From the NCBI GenBank assembly GCA_965200045.1, contig OZ241330.1, positions 1,674,001 through 1,738,000 of the forward strand: DNA of 64,000 nucleotides. Direction: 5' to 3'. The DNA is from Bin25 sp026709415 (GTDB lineage: Bacteria; Bacteroidota; Bacteroidia; Flavobacteriales; Flavobacteriaceae). The position numbers and the translations under genes are program-made. Positions 26,975 through 36,122 of this stretch are shown one piece after another. Within the stretch, counting starts at the first letter, position 1, and each line of letters begins with the position of its first letter. The notes under the pieces are model-generated. The model was given only the letters and a program-made list of their open reading frames with translations, made no database searches and was not told the origin of the DNA.

Positions 26975-28753
26975 ATGAATTTTTATCGATCATTTGAAAC
27001 GTCTGTAAAATATTTCTTTAAACAACAGTACAGTATTGATGTCGATGAAATTGATTTTCAATCGACTCGAAAGGGATATGTGGGAGATATCACTTTGGTT
27101 GTATTTTCTTATGTAAAAAAATGTCAAGTTTCACCCCAAGAGTTAGCCAACCAATTAGGGGTTTATTTAGAAAATCAAAATACATATGTCAAATCATATA
27201 ACGTCGTCGGTGGATTTTTAAATCTGAGCATCACGGATGAATTTTATTTCAATACATGTCAGCAAATCTTTCAGTGTACTGATTTTGGATTTCAGAAAAC
27301 GAATAAATCAAGTGAAACCGTATTGGTAGAATTCTCATCCCCAAACACCAATAAACCGCTCCACTTAGGTCATATTAGAAATAATTTATTGGGGCATGCG
27401 ATAGCCAATATCTTGGAAGCCAACGGAAAAATTGTGCAACGAGTTCAAATTGTCAATGATCGAGGGATTCATATCTGTAAATCGATGGTGGCTTGGAAAA
27501 AATTCGCTAAAAATCAAACACCAGAATCCACTCAAACTAAGGGAGACCATTTGGTTGGCCAGTACTACGTCACTTTTGAAAAAGAATACAAAGAGCAAAT
27601 AAAACAACTAATAGATGATGGTTATAGTGAATCAGATGCCAAACAGAAGGCTCCTTTGCTTCTAGAAGCTCAATCGGTATTAAGAAAATGGGAATCAGGA
27701 CATGTTTCAACCATCAATTTATGGAAACAATTAAACGATTGGGTATATTCGGGTTTTAATCAAACCTATGAAAAGTTAGGGGTCCATTTTAATAAAATTT
27801 ACTATGAAAGTCAAACCTATCTATTAGGCAGAGAAATTGTGAACAAAGGATTAAAAAATGGAATTCTCTACAAAAAAGAGGATGGTTCGATATGGATAGA
27901 TCTCACTCAAGAGGGTCTAGACCATAAATTATTGATTCGATCGGACGGAACTTCAGTATACATGACTCAAGACTTGGGGACTGCCGTTTTGAGATCCGAA
28001 GATTTTCCAAAAATGAATTCCATGATTTATGTTGTTGGAAACGAACAGAATTATCATTTTCAAGTATTGTTTCTGATACTTCAAAAGCTCAATTATCGAT
28101 GGGCGGAAAATTTAATTCATTTGAGTTATGGTATGATTGATCTGCCATCTGGTAAAATGAAAAGTAGAGAAGGTACGGTGGTTGATGCGGATGAGTTAAT
28201 TCGTAAAATGGAAGAAACGGCCAAGATCAAAACTCAAGAAACAGGAAAAGTAGAACATTTAGAGAACCATCAAAAGCAAGAATTATATACATCGATTGGT
28301 CTAGGGGCTCTCAAATATCAATTGTTAAAAATTGACCCTAAAAAAAGAATTCTGTTTAATCCGAGTAATTCCATTGACTTTCAAGGCAATACGGGAACTT
28401 TCATTCAGTATGCCTATGCCAGAATCAATACCATGTTGTCCAAAACTAAAAAAATTGAATTTTCAAATAAAAACGGACTCGTTATGGAATCCATTGAAAA
28501 GGAGATCATTAATTTATTGATGCTATATCCACAAATCATTTTAAATGCCGCTGGAAAACTAGACCCTTCTCTCATAGCAAATTATTTATATGATTTAGTG
28601 CGGCATTTTAATCGATTTTATCAAAATGTGCCTGTGTTGTCAGCTTCTAGTTCAAATCAGATGGCATTTAGAATCACCTTATCGAAAACAGTTGCAGATA
28701 CCATTAAAAGTGCTTGTTCTTTATTAGGTATTTCAGTCCCCAATCAAATGTAA
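26975..28753 (+). CDS. argS: Arginyl-tRNA synthetase
   Basis: Charges tRNA-Arg; class I synthetase of 592 residues. The HIGH motif is in SSPNTNKPLHLGHIRNNLLG (about 121), and the KMSKS-like motif is GKMKSREGT (about 392). The anticodon-binding DALR domain fills the C-terminus (FIQYAYARINTML onward). N-terminal Arg-tRNA additional domain is present (residues 1-95). Starts at ATG with no detectable Shine-Dalgarno, as usual in this group. Confidence 0.96.
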   Translation: MNFYRSFETSVKYFFKQQYSIDVDEIDFQSTRKGYVGDITLVVFSYVKKCQVSPQELANQLGVYLENQNTYVKSYNVVGGFLNLSITDEFYFNTCQQIFQCTDFGFQKTNKSSETVLVEFSSPNTNKPLHLGHIRNNLLGHAIANILEANGKIVQRVQIVNDRGIHICKSMVAWKKFAKNQTPESTQTKGDHLVGQYYVTFEKEYKEQIKQLIDDGYSESDAKQKAPLLLEAQSVLRKWESGHVSTINLWKQLNDWVYSGFNQTYEKLGVHFNKIYYESQTYLLGREIVNKGLKNGILYKKEDGSIWIDLTQEGLDHKLLIRSDGTSVYMTQDLGTAVLRSEDFPKMNSMIYVVGNEQNYHFQVLFLILQKLNYRWAENLIHLSYGMIDLPSGKMKSREGTVVDADELIRKMEETAKIKTQETGKVEHLENHQKQELYTSIGLGALKYQLLKIDPKKRILFNPSNSIDFQGNTGTFIQYAYARINTMLSKTKKIEFSNKNGLVMESIEKEIINLLMLYPQIILNAAGKLDPSLIANYLYDLVRHFNRFYQNVPVLSASSSNQMAFRITLSKTVADTIKSACSLLGISVPNQM

Positions 28754-28864
28754 TGAGAGTCAATGATTATGAAGTTTTAAATCGTTCGATTCGTCAATCA
28801 TCCTAAATGCCAAAAGGGAAATAGTCGTCTAAACCTAGTAATTTCACACCCTTTTAAAATTCAA

Positions 28865-30271
28865 ATGAATCATTACGAAATAGTTATTATCGGATCAGGT
28901 CCAGGTGGGTATGTGGCGGCTATTAGATGTGCTCAATTAGGGAAAAAAGTAGCCATCATCGAACGATATACCACTTTAGGGGGGACTTGCCTTAATGTCG
29001 GATGTATCCCTTCCAAAGCACTATTGGACTCTTCTCATCATTATGACCATCTAAAAAACCATAGTCAAGAACATGGAATCAATGTGGATAAAGAATTCAT
29101 TAAGCTTGATTTAAAGCAGATGATGAATCGAAAAAATGATGTCATTGACAAAACGATTGGAGGGATTAATTACTTAATGAAAAAAAATAAGATTGATGTT
29201 TATTGCGGTCATGGTAGTTTGATTAACTCTAGTTCGATAGAAATAAAATCATCAAAGAAAGGGGAGACGATATCATTTGATAAAGCCATTATAGCTACAG
29301 GATCCAAACCGAATACTTTGCCATTTATCACAATCGATAAAGGGCGTATCATCACGTCGACTGAAGCTCTTGCATTGAAAGAAGTTCCAAAACATTTAAT
29401 CATTATTGGTGGGGGAGTCATCGGACTTGAATTAGGTCAGGTATATCACCGATTAGGATCTCAAGTTTCGGTTATTGAATACGAAGATCGAATCATTGCC
29501 TCTATGGATATCGATATGAGTAAAGAGCTAGCCAGAGTATTCAAAAAAGAGGGCATCAAATTTTATGTTTCACATCGAGTAACTGGTGTTGAACGTGAAA
29601 AAGACATAGTCACAGTACAAGCACAAAATCAAAAGGGCGAGACGATATCATTTCAAGGTGATTATTGTTTGATTTCAGTAGGAAGAAAACCGTATACTGA
29701 AAACTTGGGATTAGAAAAAGCGGGGATTCAAGTCAATGATTTTGGTCAAATCCAAGTCGATTCAAATCTACAAACTACTTGTCCCAATATCTATGCCATC
29801 GGTGATGTCATTCAAGGAGCCATGCTCGCTCATAAGGCTGAAGAAGAAGGCATTTTAGTCGCTGAATATCTTGCGGGTCAAAAGCCGCATATCGACTATA
29901 ATTTGATACCAAATGTTATTTACAGTTGGCCAGAAGTAGCATCTGTTGGAAAAACAGAAGATCAAGTCAAGCAGAGCAACCAAGAGTATAAAGTTGGAAA
30001 GTTTCCAATGAGGGCCTTAGGAAGAGCTAGAGCTAGTGGGGATATCGATGGATTGGTTAAAGTCATCGCCGATAAACAAAGCGATCAAGTTTTAGGCGTT
30101 CATATTATTGGAGCTCGTGCTTCAGATATTATTGCTGAAGCGGTTGTCGCCATGGAATATCAAGCTTCCGCCGAAGATATTGCTCGAATTTCACATGCTC
30201 ATCCAACATTTACCGAAGCCGTCAAAGAAGCGGCCCTTTCAGCTAGTGACAACAGACCAATTCATTTGTAG
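28865..30271 (+). CDS. lpdA: Dihydrolipoyl dehydrogenase (E3)
   Basis: FAD enzyme that reoxidises lipoyl groups of the 2-oxoacid dehydrogenase and glycine cleavage complexes. 468 residues: FAD Rossmann IIGSGPGGYVAAIRCAQLG (7), redox disulfide GGTCLNVGCIPSKALL (about 41), NAD motif IIGGGVIGLELGQVYHRLG (about 181), second FAD motif IYAIGDVIQGAMLAHKAEEE (about 309) and catalytic dyad HAHPTFTE (about 447). Ends one base before the convergent DUF4377 lipoprotein gene. Confidence 0.96.
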   Translation: MNHYEIVIIGSGPGGYVAAIRCAQLGKKVAIIERYTTLGGTCLNVGCIPSKALLDSSHHYDHLKNHSQEHGINVDKEFIKLDLKQMMNRKNDVIDKTIGGINYLMKKNKIDVYCGHGSLINSSSIEIKSSKKGETISFDKAIIATGSKPNTLPFITIDKGRIITSTEALALKEVPKHLIIIGGGVIGLELGQVYHRLGSQVSVIEYEDRIIASMDIDMSKELARVFKKEGIKFYVSHRVTGVEREKDIVTVQAQNQKGETISFQGDYCLISVGRKPYTENLGLEKAGIQVNDFGQIQVDSNLQTTCPNIYAIGDVIQGAMLAHKAEEEGILVAEYLAGQKPHIDYNLIPNVIYSWPEVASVGKTEDQVKQSNQEYKVGKFPMRALGRARASGDIDGLVKVIADKQSDQVLGVHIIGARASDIIAEAVVAMEYQASAEDIARISHAHPTFTEAVKEAALSASDNRPIHL

Positions 30272-30272
30272 T

Positions 30273-30893
30273 TCAGGGAAAACGCTCTTTTGATAGGACT
30301 TTAATCAAGTAGTATTGAATGGAAGAGGCATCAGTTGCTGAATTTGCTATGATTTCAGTAAAATACTTGATTCTGTACCGAAAACCAACTTCAGGTTGTA
30401 GTCCTTGAATGGAACTATAAAACAACTCCCACTTATTTTCGTTGATGGTTTCACCATGTTGAACAAGTAAACAATTTCTCGGTCCTACGCCAACACAATC
30501 TTTGGTTTTGTGGTCAATCCACATAAAATTGACTTTTCTTTGATCCGAAGATTGAACTTCGGTTTTTGAAATAATTCGTATTAATGTATGTTGTATGAAA
30601 GAACCCGTATTTTGAGGTTGTGGATAGGTATTGACCCTCACTAAAAGTTCATAAATATAGCCAAGCGTATATTCAAAGTCTTTAATGGGGTATTCGATGG
30701 TGGTCCAAGGAGCATCAGGATCAAATGTGTTCCCCATTTTGATTCTTAAACACTCATTAATCAATTGATTTGGACACTGTCCCAATCGAGCGTCAACCCA
30801 ATATTTTATTTCAAAAGTTGATTCAAAGTTTAATTCTTCAGCAAGATCACAACTAAAGAAGCCGACGACTAAAAAAAGAACTAATTTTTTCAT
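30273..30893 (-). CDS. Lipoprotein with tandem DUF4377-like domains
   Basis: 206 residues with a lipoprotein signal MKKLVLFLVVGFFSC (Cys15). The second half holds KDCVGVGPRNCLLVQHGE and LFYSSIQGLQPEVGFRYRIK, the recognisable DUF4377 pattern of Cys-containing VDCxGVxPxxCLxV then a Trp/Tyr-rich part. The first half repeats it in looser form (CPNQLINECLRIKMG, then YELLVRV). The fold resembles a small periplasmic domain of unknown function. It overlaps the end of the upstream acyltransferase gene by 41 bases and converges on lpdA. Confidence 0.7.
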   Translation of the reverse strand: MKKLVLFLVVGFFSCDLAEELNFESTFEIKYWVDARLGQCPNQLINECLRIKMGNTFDPDAPWTTIEYPIKDFEYTLGYIYELLVRVNTYPQPQNTGSFIQHTLIRIISKTEVQSSDQRKVNFMWIDHKTKDCVGVGPRNCLLVQHGETINENKWELFYSSIQGLQPEVGFRYRIKYFTEIIANSATDASSIQYYLIKVLSKERFP

Positions 30894-31932
30894 GATGTCT
30901 TTGTTTCAACTTTTCTATAAGATAAACGACGGCAAGGCATAAGAGTATAAATAATATAGCCCCAAAAACTACTTGCCATGAATTCAACGATCTTGGAAAT
31001 ATTTTTTGTAATCCAACACCAGTTAGACTTCCAAACAACACAAAATAATGTACCACATAGAGATCTAAAGTTTTGGTACCAACAAATTTCAATGATTTCT
31101 GGCGCATAAACTTTTCAAGCAACATGAAAACCCCCACCAATAAAAAGACATCACCAAGCCGAATGAATAGATAGTTATTATATGCGATTTTATAAAACAC
31201 CGTTTGAACTTCCCAAAGTGAATCAATCCAAATAAATAAAGAGGAGGATTTATAAATAATTAAAAGCCCTAAACCCATCAAGGATGCGGCGACAATGTCT
31301 TTTAAAACGAAATTAGTGGTTTGAAAACATCCAAAGAAGGCGCCGATGGCAACGTAACCTAACCAAGGCAACAGATAGAATACACCGCCATTGGCTTGAG
31401 TGAGATAAGAGGCGAAAAACACATGAAGTTGATCAAATTCGATATCTCTATACAGAGGCTCATAAATAAATATGACGATACCAATAGTTAAATAAACCCA
31501 ACCAATATTCTTTTTAAGAAAATGAAAAAGACAATAGATCAATATGATAAAAAGCAATCCACAACCAATTATTTGAAGAACATCCACTTTTAAAAAAGAA
31601 GAATTGATTTTTCCTTGAAATAACATCGGCAAATTGAGTCTTATCAAATAACCCCAAAACAATAATTCGACAAAACGTTTTAGTCCTTTCTTAATACGTG
31701 GGTTTTTAAATCCTTGTTGTTGGTTCTTTATCAATAAAAAAGTAATCACCCAACCACTGATTGTGAAAAATAAGGGAGCCGTAAAACCACGGCAATACTT
31801 CCAAAACTCATAAATGGTATTATTTTCATCGATTGTTGATAAATCTAACATGCTATAGACAAAGTGACCTTGCAACATCATGATGATGGCAAAACCCCTT
31901 AATGCATCTAGGTAATGTAGTCGCCCTTTCAT
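30853..31932 (-). CDS. Membrane acyltransferase, DUF1624/heparan-alpha-glucosaminide N-acetyltransferase-like
   Basis: 359 residues with about ten hydrophobic segments. The N-terminus RLHYLDALRGFAIIMMLQGH matches the YeiB/DUF1624 (HGSNAT-like) acyltransferase family, where the conserved Asp and His of LDALRGxxxxxMxxGH sit in the first helix. The aromatic GFTAPLFFTISGW segment (about 49) fits. Family members move acyl groups to sugars across membranes; the substrate here is unknown. Its 3' end overlaps the following lipoprotein gene, suggesting translational coupling. Confidence 0.8.
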   Translation of the reverse strand: MKGRLHYLDALRGFAIIMMLQGHFVYSMLDLSTIDENNTIYEFWKYCRGFTAPLFFTISGWVITFLLIKNQQQGFKNPRIKKGLKRFVELLFWGYLIRLNLPMLFQGKINSSFLKVDVLQIIGCGLLFIILIYCLFHFLKKNIGWVYLTIGIVIFIYEPLYRDIEFDQLHVFFASYLTQANGGVFYLLPWLGYVAIGAFFGCFQTTNFVLKDIVAASLMGLGLLIIYKSSSLFIWIDSLWEVQTVFYKIAYNNYLFIRLGDVFLLVGVFMLLEKFMRQKSLKFVGTKTLDLYVVHYFVLFGSLTGVGLQKIFPRSLNSWQVVFGAILFILLCLAVVYLIEKLKQRHHEKISSFFSRRLL

Positions 31933-32046
31933 TTGAAATAAAAAAATATCACATTTTTAAAGCGAATGGAGTAAAGCCATACAATAACACGGAAGGTTTG
32001 AAATCAAATATTGAAAAAATAAAAGCTATTGAATTAGTATAGAAAT

Positions 32047-33330
32047 TCAATCGAGGCATTGTTTCATTTTATTTCGGATCAAGTCCAAAGATAAATTTCC
32101 AATACTTCCAATGTGTGAATGATTTAAATTTTTGTTTGGATTAAATGTTCCATTTTTAATTTGCCGAACCATTTTTTGATATGCTTCTCGAAAAGGCATT
32201 CCCTTTTTCACCCAACTCTCAAGTGTATTGACACTAAAAAGATGCTCGTATTTGGAATCCTCAACGATATGATCCCGTATTTGAATGCCGTCCAAAGAAT
32301 GAATCATCATTTCAATACAAGTTTTAACCTCATCAAAGGCTTCAATAATCATTCCTTTTGAAATCTGTAAATCTCGATGATATCCACTGGGTAAATTAGA
32401 ACACAGAAGATTTAGTTGGTGGGCAGAGGCTTTCAGAACATTGCATTTTGCCCTGATGAGCTCAAAAATATCTGGATTTTTTTTATGAGGCATGATGGAA
32501 GACCCTGTCGTTATTTTATCATTTAAATAAATAAACTGATGCTCTTGACCTGCGTAAAGGCAAATATCAAAGCAAAATTTTGATAGTGTTGATCCAACAG
32601 AACCGATAGCATCTAAAACGGCTTTGGATATTTTTTCTCGCCCAATTTGGACGGCAATCGGATTAATGCGTAAATCAGAAAAGTTTAATTCTTTCATTGT
32701 GAACCTTCGATCGATATCAAATCCAGTACCGTAACCAGCGGCACTACCAAGCGGATTTTGATTGGCGATTTTTTTTGCCCCAGCTAATAAGACCACATCA
32801 TCAATCAAACATTCTGCATAGGCCGAAAACCATAATCCAAAACTAGATGGCATAGCAACTTGCATGTGTGTGTAACCAGGTAGTATTTTTTTTTCGTGTT
32901 TTTTGGCCAGTTCCAAGAGTCGTTCGAATAATTTTTGAATCAAATCAATTTGAAGTTCGATTTGATCTTTAATGTACAATTGAAAGGCCACTAAAACTTG
33001 ATCATTTCGTGATCGTCCTGTATGAATTTTTTTTCCTAATGCCCCATGTTTTTTTGTTAGTACATCTTCGAGTTTTGAATGAATATCTTCATAACAATCT
33101 TCAAGAGCGAATTCTCCTCGTTCAATGAGCGTTTGAATTTCATGGAGTGTACCAATGATTTGTTGAACTTCAGATTCATTTAAAAGATTCATTGATTGAA
33201 GCATTTTAGCATGCGATATGCTGGCACGACAGTCATAACTGCCTAGTACCAAATCATGTATCCGGTCCTTACCAACAGTGAAAGCATCCATTTTTTTGTC
33301 GACGGCTTCTCCTTTATCCCATAGTTTCAT
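32047..33330 (-). CDS. argH: Argininosuccinate lyase
   Basis: Last step of arginine synthesis: argininosuccinate to arginine and fumarate. 427 residues with HTGRSRNDQVLVAFQLYIKD (about 102), PGYTHMQVAMPSSFGLWFSA (about 149) and the catalytic-serine loop GSSIMPHKKNPDIFELIR (about 273). It is the last gene of the arginine operon, overlapping argE by four bases. Confidence 0.96.
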   Translation of the reverse strand: MKLWDKGEAVDKKMDAFTVGKDRIHDLVLGSYDCRASISHAKMLQSMNLLNESEVQQIIGTLHEIQTLIERGEFALEDCYEDIHSKLEDVLTKKHGALGKKIHTGRSRNDQVLVAFQLYIKDQIELQIDLIQKLFERLLELAKKHEKKILPGYTHMQVAMPSSFGLWFSAYAECLIDDVVLLAGAKKIANQNPLGSAAGYGTGFDIDRRFTMKELNFSDLRINPIAVQIGREKISKAVLDAIGSVGSTLSKFCFDICLYAGQEHQFIYLNDKITTGSSIMPHKKNPDIFELIRAKCNVLKASAHQLNLLCSNLPSGYHRDLQISKGMIIEAFDEVKTCIEMMIHSLDGIQIRDHIVEDSKYEHLFSVNTLESWVKKGMPFREAYQKMVRQIKNGTFNPNKNLNHSHIGSIGNLSLDLIRNKMKQCLD

Positions 33331-34388
33331 GATTTCAAAAATTGGGTTAACAAATCTTTATAAAAAATCATAGCTTCTTTGATTTCATCAATATAAATAA
33401 ATTCATCAGCCGAATGAGAACGAGTGGAATCGCCCGGCCCCAATTTTAGGCTGGGACAAGATAAGGCTGCCATATCCGATAATGTTGGCGAACCATAAGT
33501 TTCCGTTCCCAGTTGTGTTCCAGCTCTGACAAGGGGATGATTCAATGGAATGGATGAACTGCGCAAATCAAACCCCTTTGTTGTTACTTCATATTCAGAA
33601 AATATTTCTTTGATTTGTTCAAATACTTCTTCATTGGTGTAGTATTCATTGATGCGGACATCCAAAACAAAATCAACGAGAGCAGGTACAACATTATGAA
33701 CCTTCTCTCCTGCTTTGACAATAGTTGGTGTGATTTTAACACCACCCAATAATGAAGAAGTTTTGTTAAAAGTTATATTTCTGGCTAAATCTAGAAAAGC
33801 AGGGATTTTATAAATGGGATTATCTTCATTGGGATGCGCCGCGTGCGATGGAGTGCCATGTATTTTGATGTGAATGACCAGACACCCTCTTTCAGCAACG
33901 GCCAGCTTTAATAGGGTTGGTTCACCGACAAGAGCGACGTCTATTTTAGGAAGATATTTTAAAAGCCCTTTCAGACTATTTTGCCCAGATATTTCTTCTT
34001 CAGCCGAAGCGGCTATAATCACATTGTGATTCAGATTCTTATGATCATAAAAATGGGTGAAAGTCGAAATCAAAGAAACAAGAGCGCCGCCCGCATCATT
34101 GCTTCCCAGCCCATATAGTTTGCCATTTTCAATTTTGGGTTCGTAAGGATCTCTTGTATATCCTTGATTTGGTTTAACCGTATCATGATGTGAATTCAAA
34201 AGCAAATTGGGTTTGTTGGCATCAAAGTATTTATTTGTAGCCCATACATTATTATGAGATCGGTTAAAAGGGATTTGATGTTCAATAAACCACCGTTCAA
34301 TTCGATGGGCTGTTTTATCCTCTAGCTTTGAAAAAGAAGGAATTCGAATCAAATCCTGTAAAAATTTTATGGTTTTATTTGGATTCAT
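33327..34388 (-). CDS. argE: M20-family acetylornithine deacetylase
   Basis: Removes the acyl group from N-acyl-citrulline or N-acylornithine; in an argF' pathway it would act after the transcarbamylase. Zinc-binding pattern of the M20 family is visible: NSHHDTVKPNQ (about 66), YGLGSNDAGGALVSLI (about 91, Asp), AASAEEEISGQNS (about 125, catalytic Glu) and later GPGDSTRSHSADEFIYI (C-terminal His). 353 residues, normal length. Overlaps both argB and argH by four bases. Whether it prefers acetyl or succinyl groups cannot be decided here. Confidence 0.88.
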   Translation of the reverse strand: MNPNKTIKFLQDLIRIPSFSKLEDKTAHRIERWFIEHQIPFNRSHNNVWATNKYFDANKPNLLLNSHHDTVKPNQGYTRDPYEPKIENGKLYGLGSNDAGGALVSLISTFTHFYDHKNLNHNVIIAASAEEEISGQNSLKGLLKYLPKIDVALVGEPTLLKLAVAERGCLVIHIKIHGTPSHAAHPNEDNPIYKIPAFLDLARNITFNKTSSLLGGVKITPTIVKAGEKVHNVVPALVDFVLDVRINEYYTNEEVFEQIKEIFSEYEVTTKGFDLRSSSIPLNHPLVRAGTQLGTETYGSPTLSDMAALSCPSLKLGPGDSTRSHSADEFIYIDEIKEAMIFYKDLLTQFLKS

Positions 34389-35185
34389 TGGTTGATAATC
34401 GTGCCTTTTTTAGTTTTTAAAAATTCTGAAAGATTCCCTATAATCACAGAATCAACCCCGTGTTCAATGGCTTGAAAGGCATTGTGTATTTTGGGTAAAA
34501 TCCCTTGACTTATTTTCTTTTGTTGCTTTAACTTTTGATATCTGTTTTTGTCGATACGTTTTATCAGTGAATCTTCGTTTGATGAATCGTCAAGAACCCC
34601 CTTTTTTTCAAATGAAAAAATCAGTCGCACTTTGTAATGCTTTCTTTTTAATTCAGGTTCATTACCTAATGCTGAAGCCATTTCACAAGCGATGGTATCG
34701 GCATTGATGTTGAGAATTTGTCCTTTTTGATTATGTGCTAAAGCGCAGATCACAGGATTCAATTTCCAATTAAAAAGCATATCAAGAATCCATGGCGTGT
34801 TGACTTTTGTAATGTCACCGACAAATCCATAGTCTATCGATTTAGCGGGTCTTTTTTTGGCTAAAATGATGTTGGCATCAGCCCCCGATAATCCGACTGA
34901 AGGGAGATCTCTCGCTGAAAGTTTACTGACAATTTCCACATTGATTTTTCCACGATAAACCATCATGGCTAATTCTAAATCAGCTTTTGATGTGACTCTT
35001 CGTCCATCGACTATATTGACGGTCATACTTAATTTTTTGGCCAATTCGTTGAATGACCTTCCTCCACCATGTACCAATAGTTTTGGGCCATCTAAAGAAG
35101 CATAACTATCCAAAAATTGATCCAAAGCCATTTGATTTTCTATAACGGCTCCACCTATTTTGACGACATTAATGAAAAGAGACAT
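34385..35185 (-). CDS. argB: Acetylglutamate kinase
   Basis: Phosphorylates N-acylglutamate. 266 residues of the amino-acid-kinase fold: VVKIGGAVIENQMALD (N-term), LLVHGGGRSFNELAKKL (about 36), VGLSGADANIILAKK (about 96), and GILPKIHNAFQAIEHGVDSV in the C-terminal region. The start at 35185 overlaps the argF' stop by 17 bases; the downstream overlap with argE is four. Confidence 0.93.
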   Translation of the reverse strand: MSLFINVVKIGGAVIENQMALDQFLDSYASLDGPKLLVHGGGRSFNELAKKLSMTVNIVDGRRVTSKADLELAMMVYRGKINVEIVSKLSARDLPSVGLSGADANIILAKKRPAKSIDYGFVGDITKVNTPWILDMLFNWKLNPVICALAHNQKGQILNINADTIACEMASALGNEPELKRKHYKVRLIFSFEKKGVLDDSSNEDSLIKRIDKNRYQKLKQQKKISQGILPKIHNAFQAIEHGVDSVIIGNLSEFLKTKKGTIINQ

Positions 35186-36122
35186 GGGTTAAAATACTTT
35201 TTATAACATACTGAGCTGAAAAAATCCTATTGTTAACTTGTTGTTGTATCAAAGTGTTTTTAGAATCCAAAACGTCATCGGTGACCACAACATTTCTTCT
35301 CACAGGAAGGCAATGCATGAACTTAGCATTGTTAGTTAAATCCATTTTATTTTGGTCGATGATCCAATTTGGGTGATGGTTTAAAACTTGTCCGTAATCA
35401 TCAAATGAACTCCAGTTTTTGGCATAAACGATATCGGCCTTCTCAAAAGCCTTTTCTTGCTGATGAACCACTTGAAATCCAGAAGTTATTTCAGGATTCA
35501 AATCATATCCTGGAGGATTGGTGATAACCAAATCGTAATTGACGGCTTTACACATTTGAACAAAGGAATTGGGTACGGAATGAGGAATAGCTTTGGGGTG
35601 TGGTGCCCAGCTAAGTACAACTTTAGGTTTGTCTATTCGAGTTTCTTTAATGCACATGGCATCCGCAAAGGATTGAAGGGGATGTCGAGTGGCACTTTCC
35701 ATATTGATGATCGGTACGCTAGCACATTGCTGAAAACGGTTAAGAACAAATTCTGATAGGTCACGTCTTTTATCTTTAAGGGTCGGAAAAGATCGAATAG
35801 CTATCAGATCAAAATAAGTGGATAGCACCATGGCGGCTTCTTTGATGTGTTCGGATGATTTTCCATCCATTGTTGTGCTCATACTAAATTCTATAGGCCA
35901 AGTTTGGGCTCCTACATCCAAAATGAAGGTGTTTAGCCCTAAGTTTTCAGCGGCTATTTGGGTGCTGCATCGAGTTCTTAGACTAGGATTAAAAAACACC
36001 ATGGCTATCTTTTTTCCTTTTCCAATTTTCGAATGAGCCAATGGATTTTTTTTGAGATCAATGGCATGATCAATAGCTTTAGAAAAATCAGGTATATCAG
36101 AAATAGAGAGAAATTGTTTCAT
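35169..36122 (-). CDS. argF': N-acylornithine carbamoyltransferase (ArgF' type)
   Basis: Transfers carbamoyl to N-acetyl- or N-succinylornithine, giving N-acylcitrulline. 317 residues. Carbamoyl-phosphate site FFNPSLRTRCSTQ (about 44), and the HCLPVRRNVVVTDDVLD ending (about 270) is the Bacteroidota/Xanthomonas acylated-type signature, not the HCLPA form of ordinary ornithine transcarbamylase. The loop that sets acyl preference reads MDGKSSEHIKEAA; I recall Glu or Pro at the residue before EH in acetyl- and succinyl-type enzymes, but here it is Ser, so specificity stays open. Consistent with the adjacent deacylase. Confidence 0.9.
   Translation of the reverse strand: MKQFLSISDIPDFSKAIDHAIDLKKNPLAHSKIGKGKKIAMVFFNPSLRTRCSTQIAAENLGLNTFILDVGAQTWPIEFSMSTTMDGKSSEHIKEAAMVLSTYFDLIAIRSFPTLKDKRRDLSEFVLNRFQQCASVPIINMESATRHPLQSFADAMCIKETRIDKPKVVLSWAPHPKAIPHSVPNSFVQMCKAVNYDLVITNPPGYDLNPEITSGFQVVHQQEKAFEKADIVYAKNWSSFDDYGQVLNHHPNWIIDQNKMDLTNNAKFMHCLPVRRNVVVTDDVLDSKNTLIQQQVNNRIFSAQYVIKSILTHVSFH

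Noticed and set aside
26890..26990. 33-codon minus-strand frame (MIDKNSFDLF...) between gltA and argS
   Set aside because: Protein-like in look but overlaps the argS start and has no neighbour or motif; too short to support.
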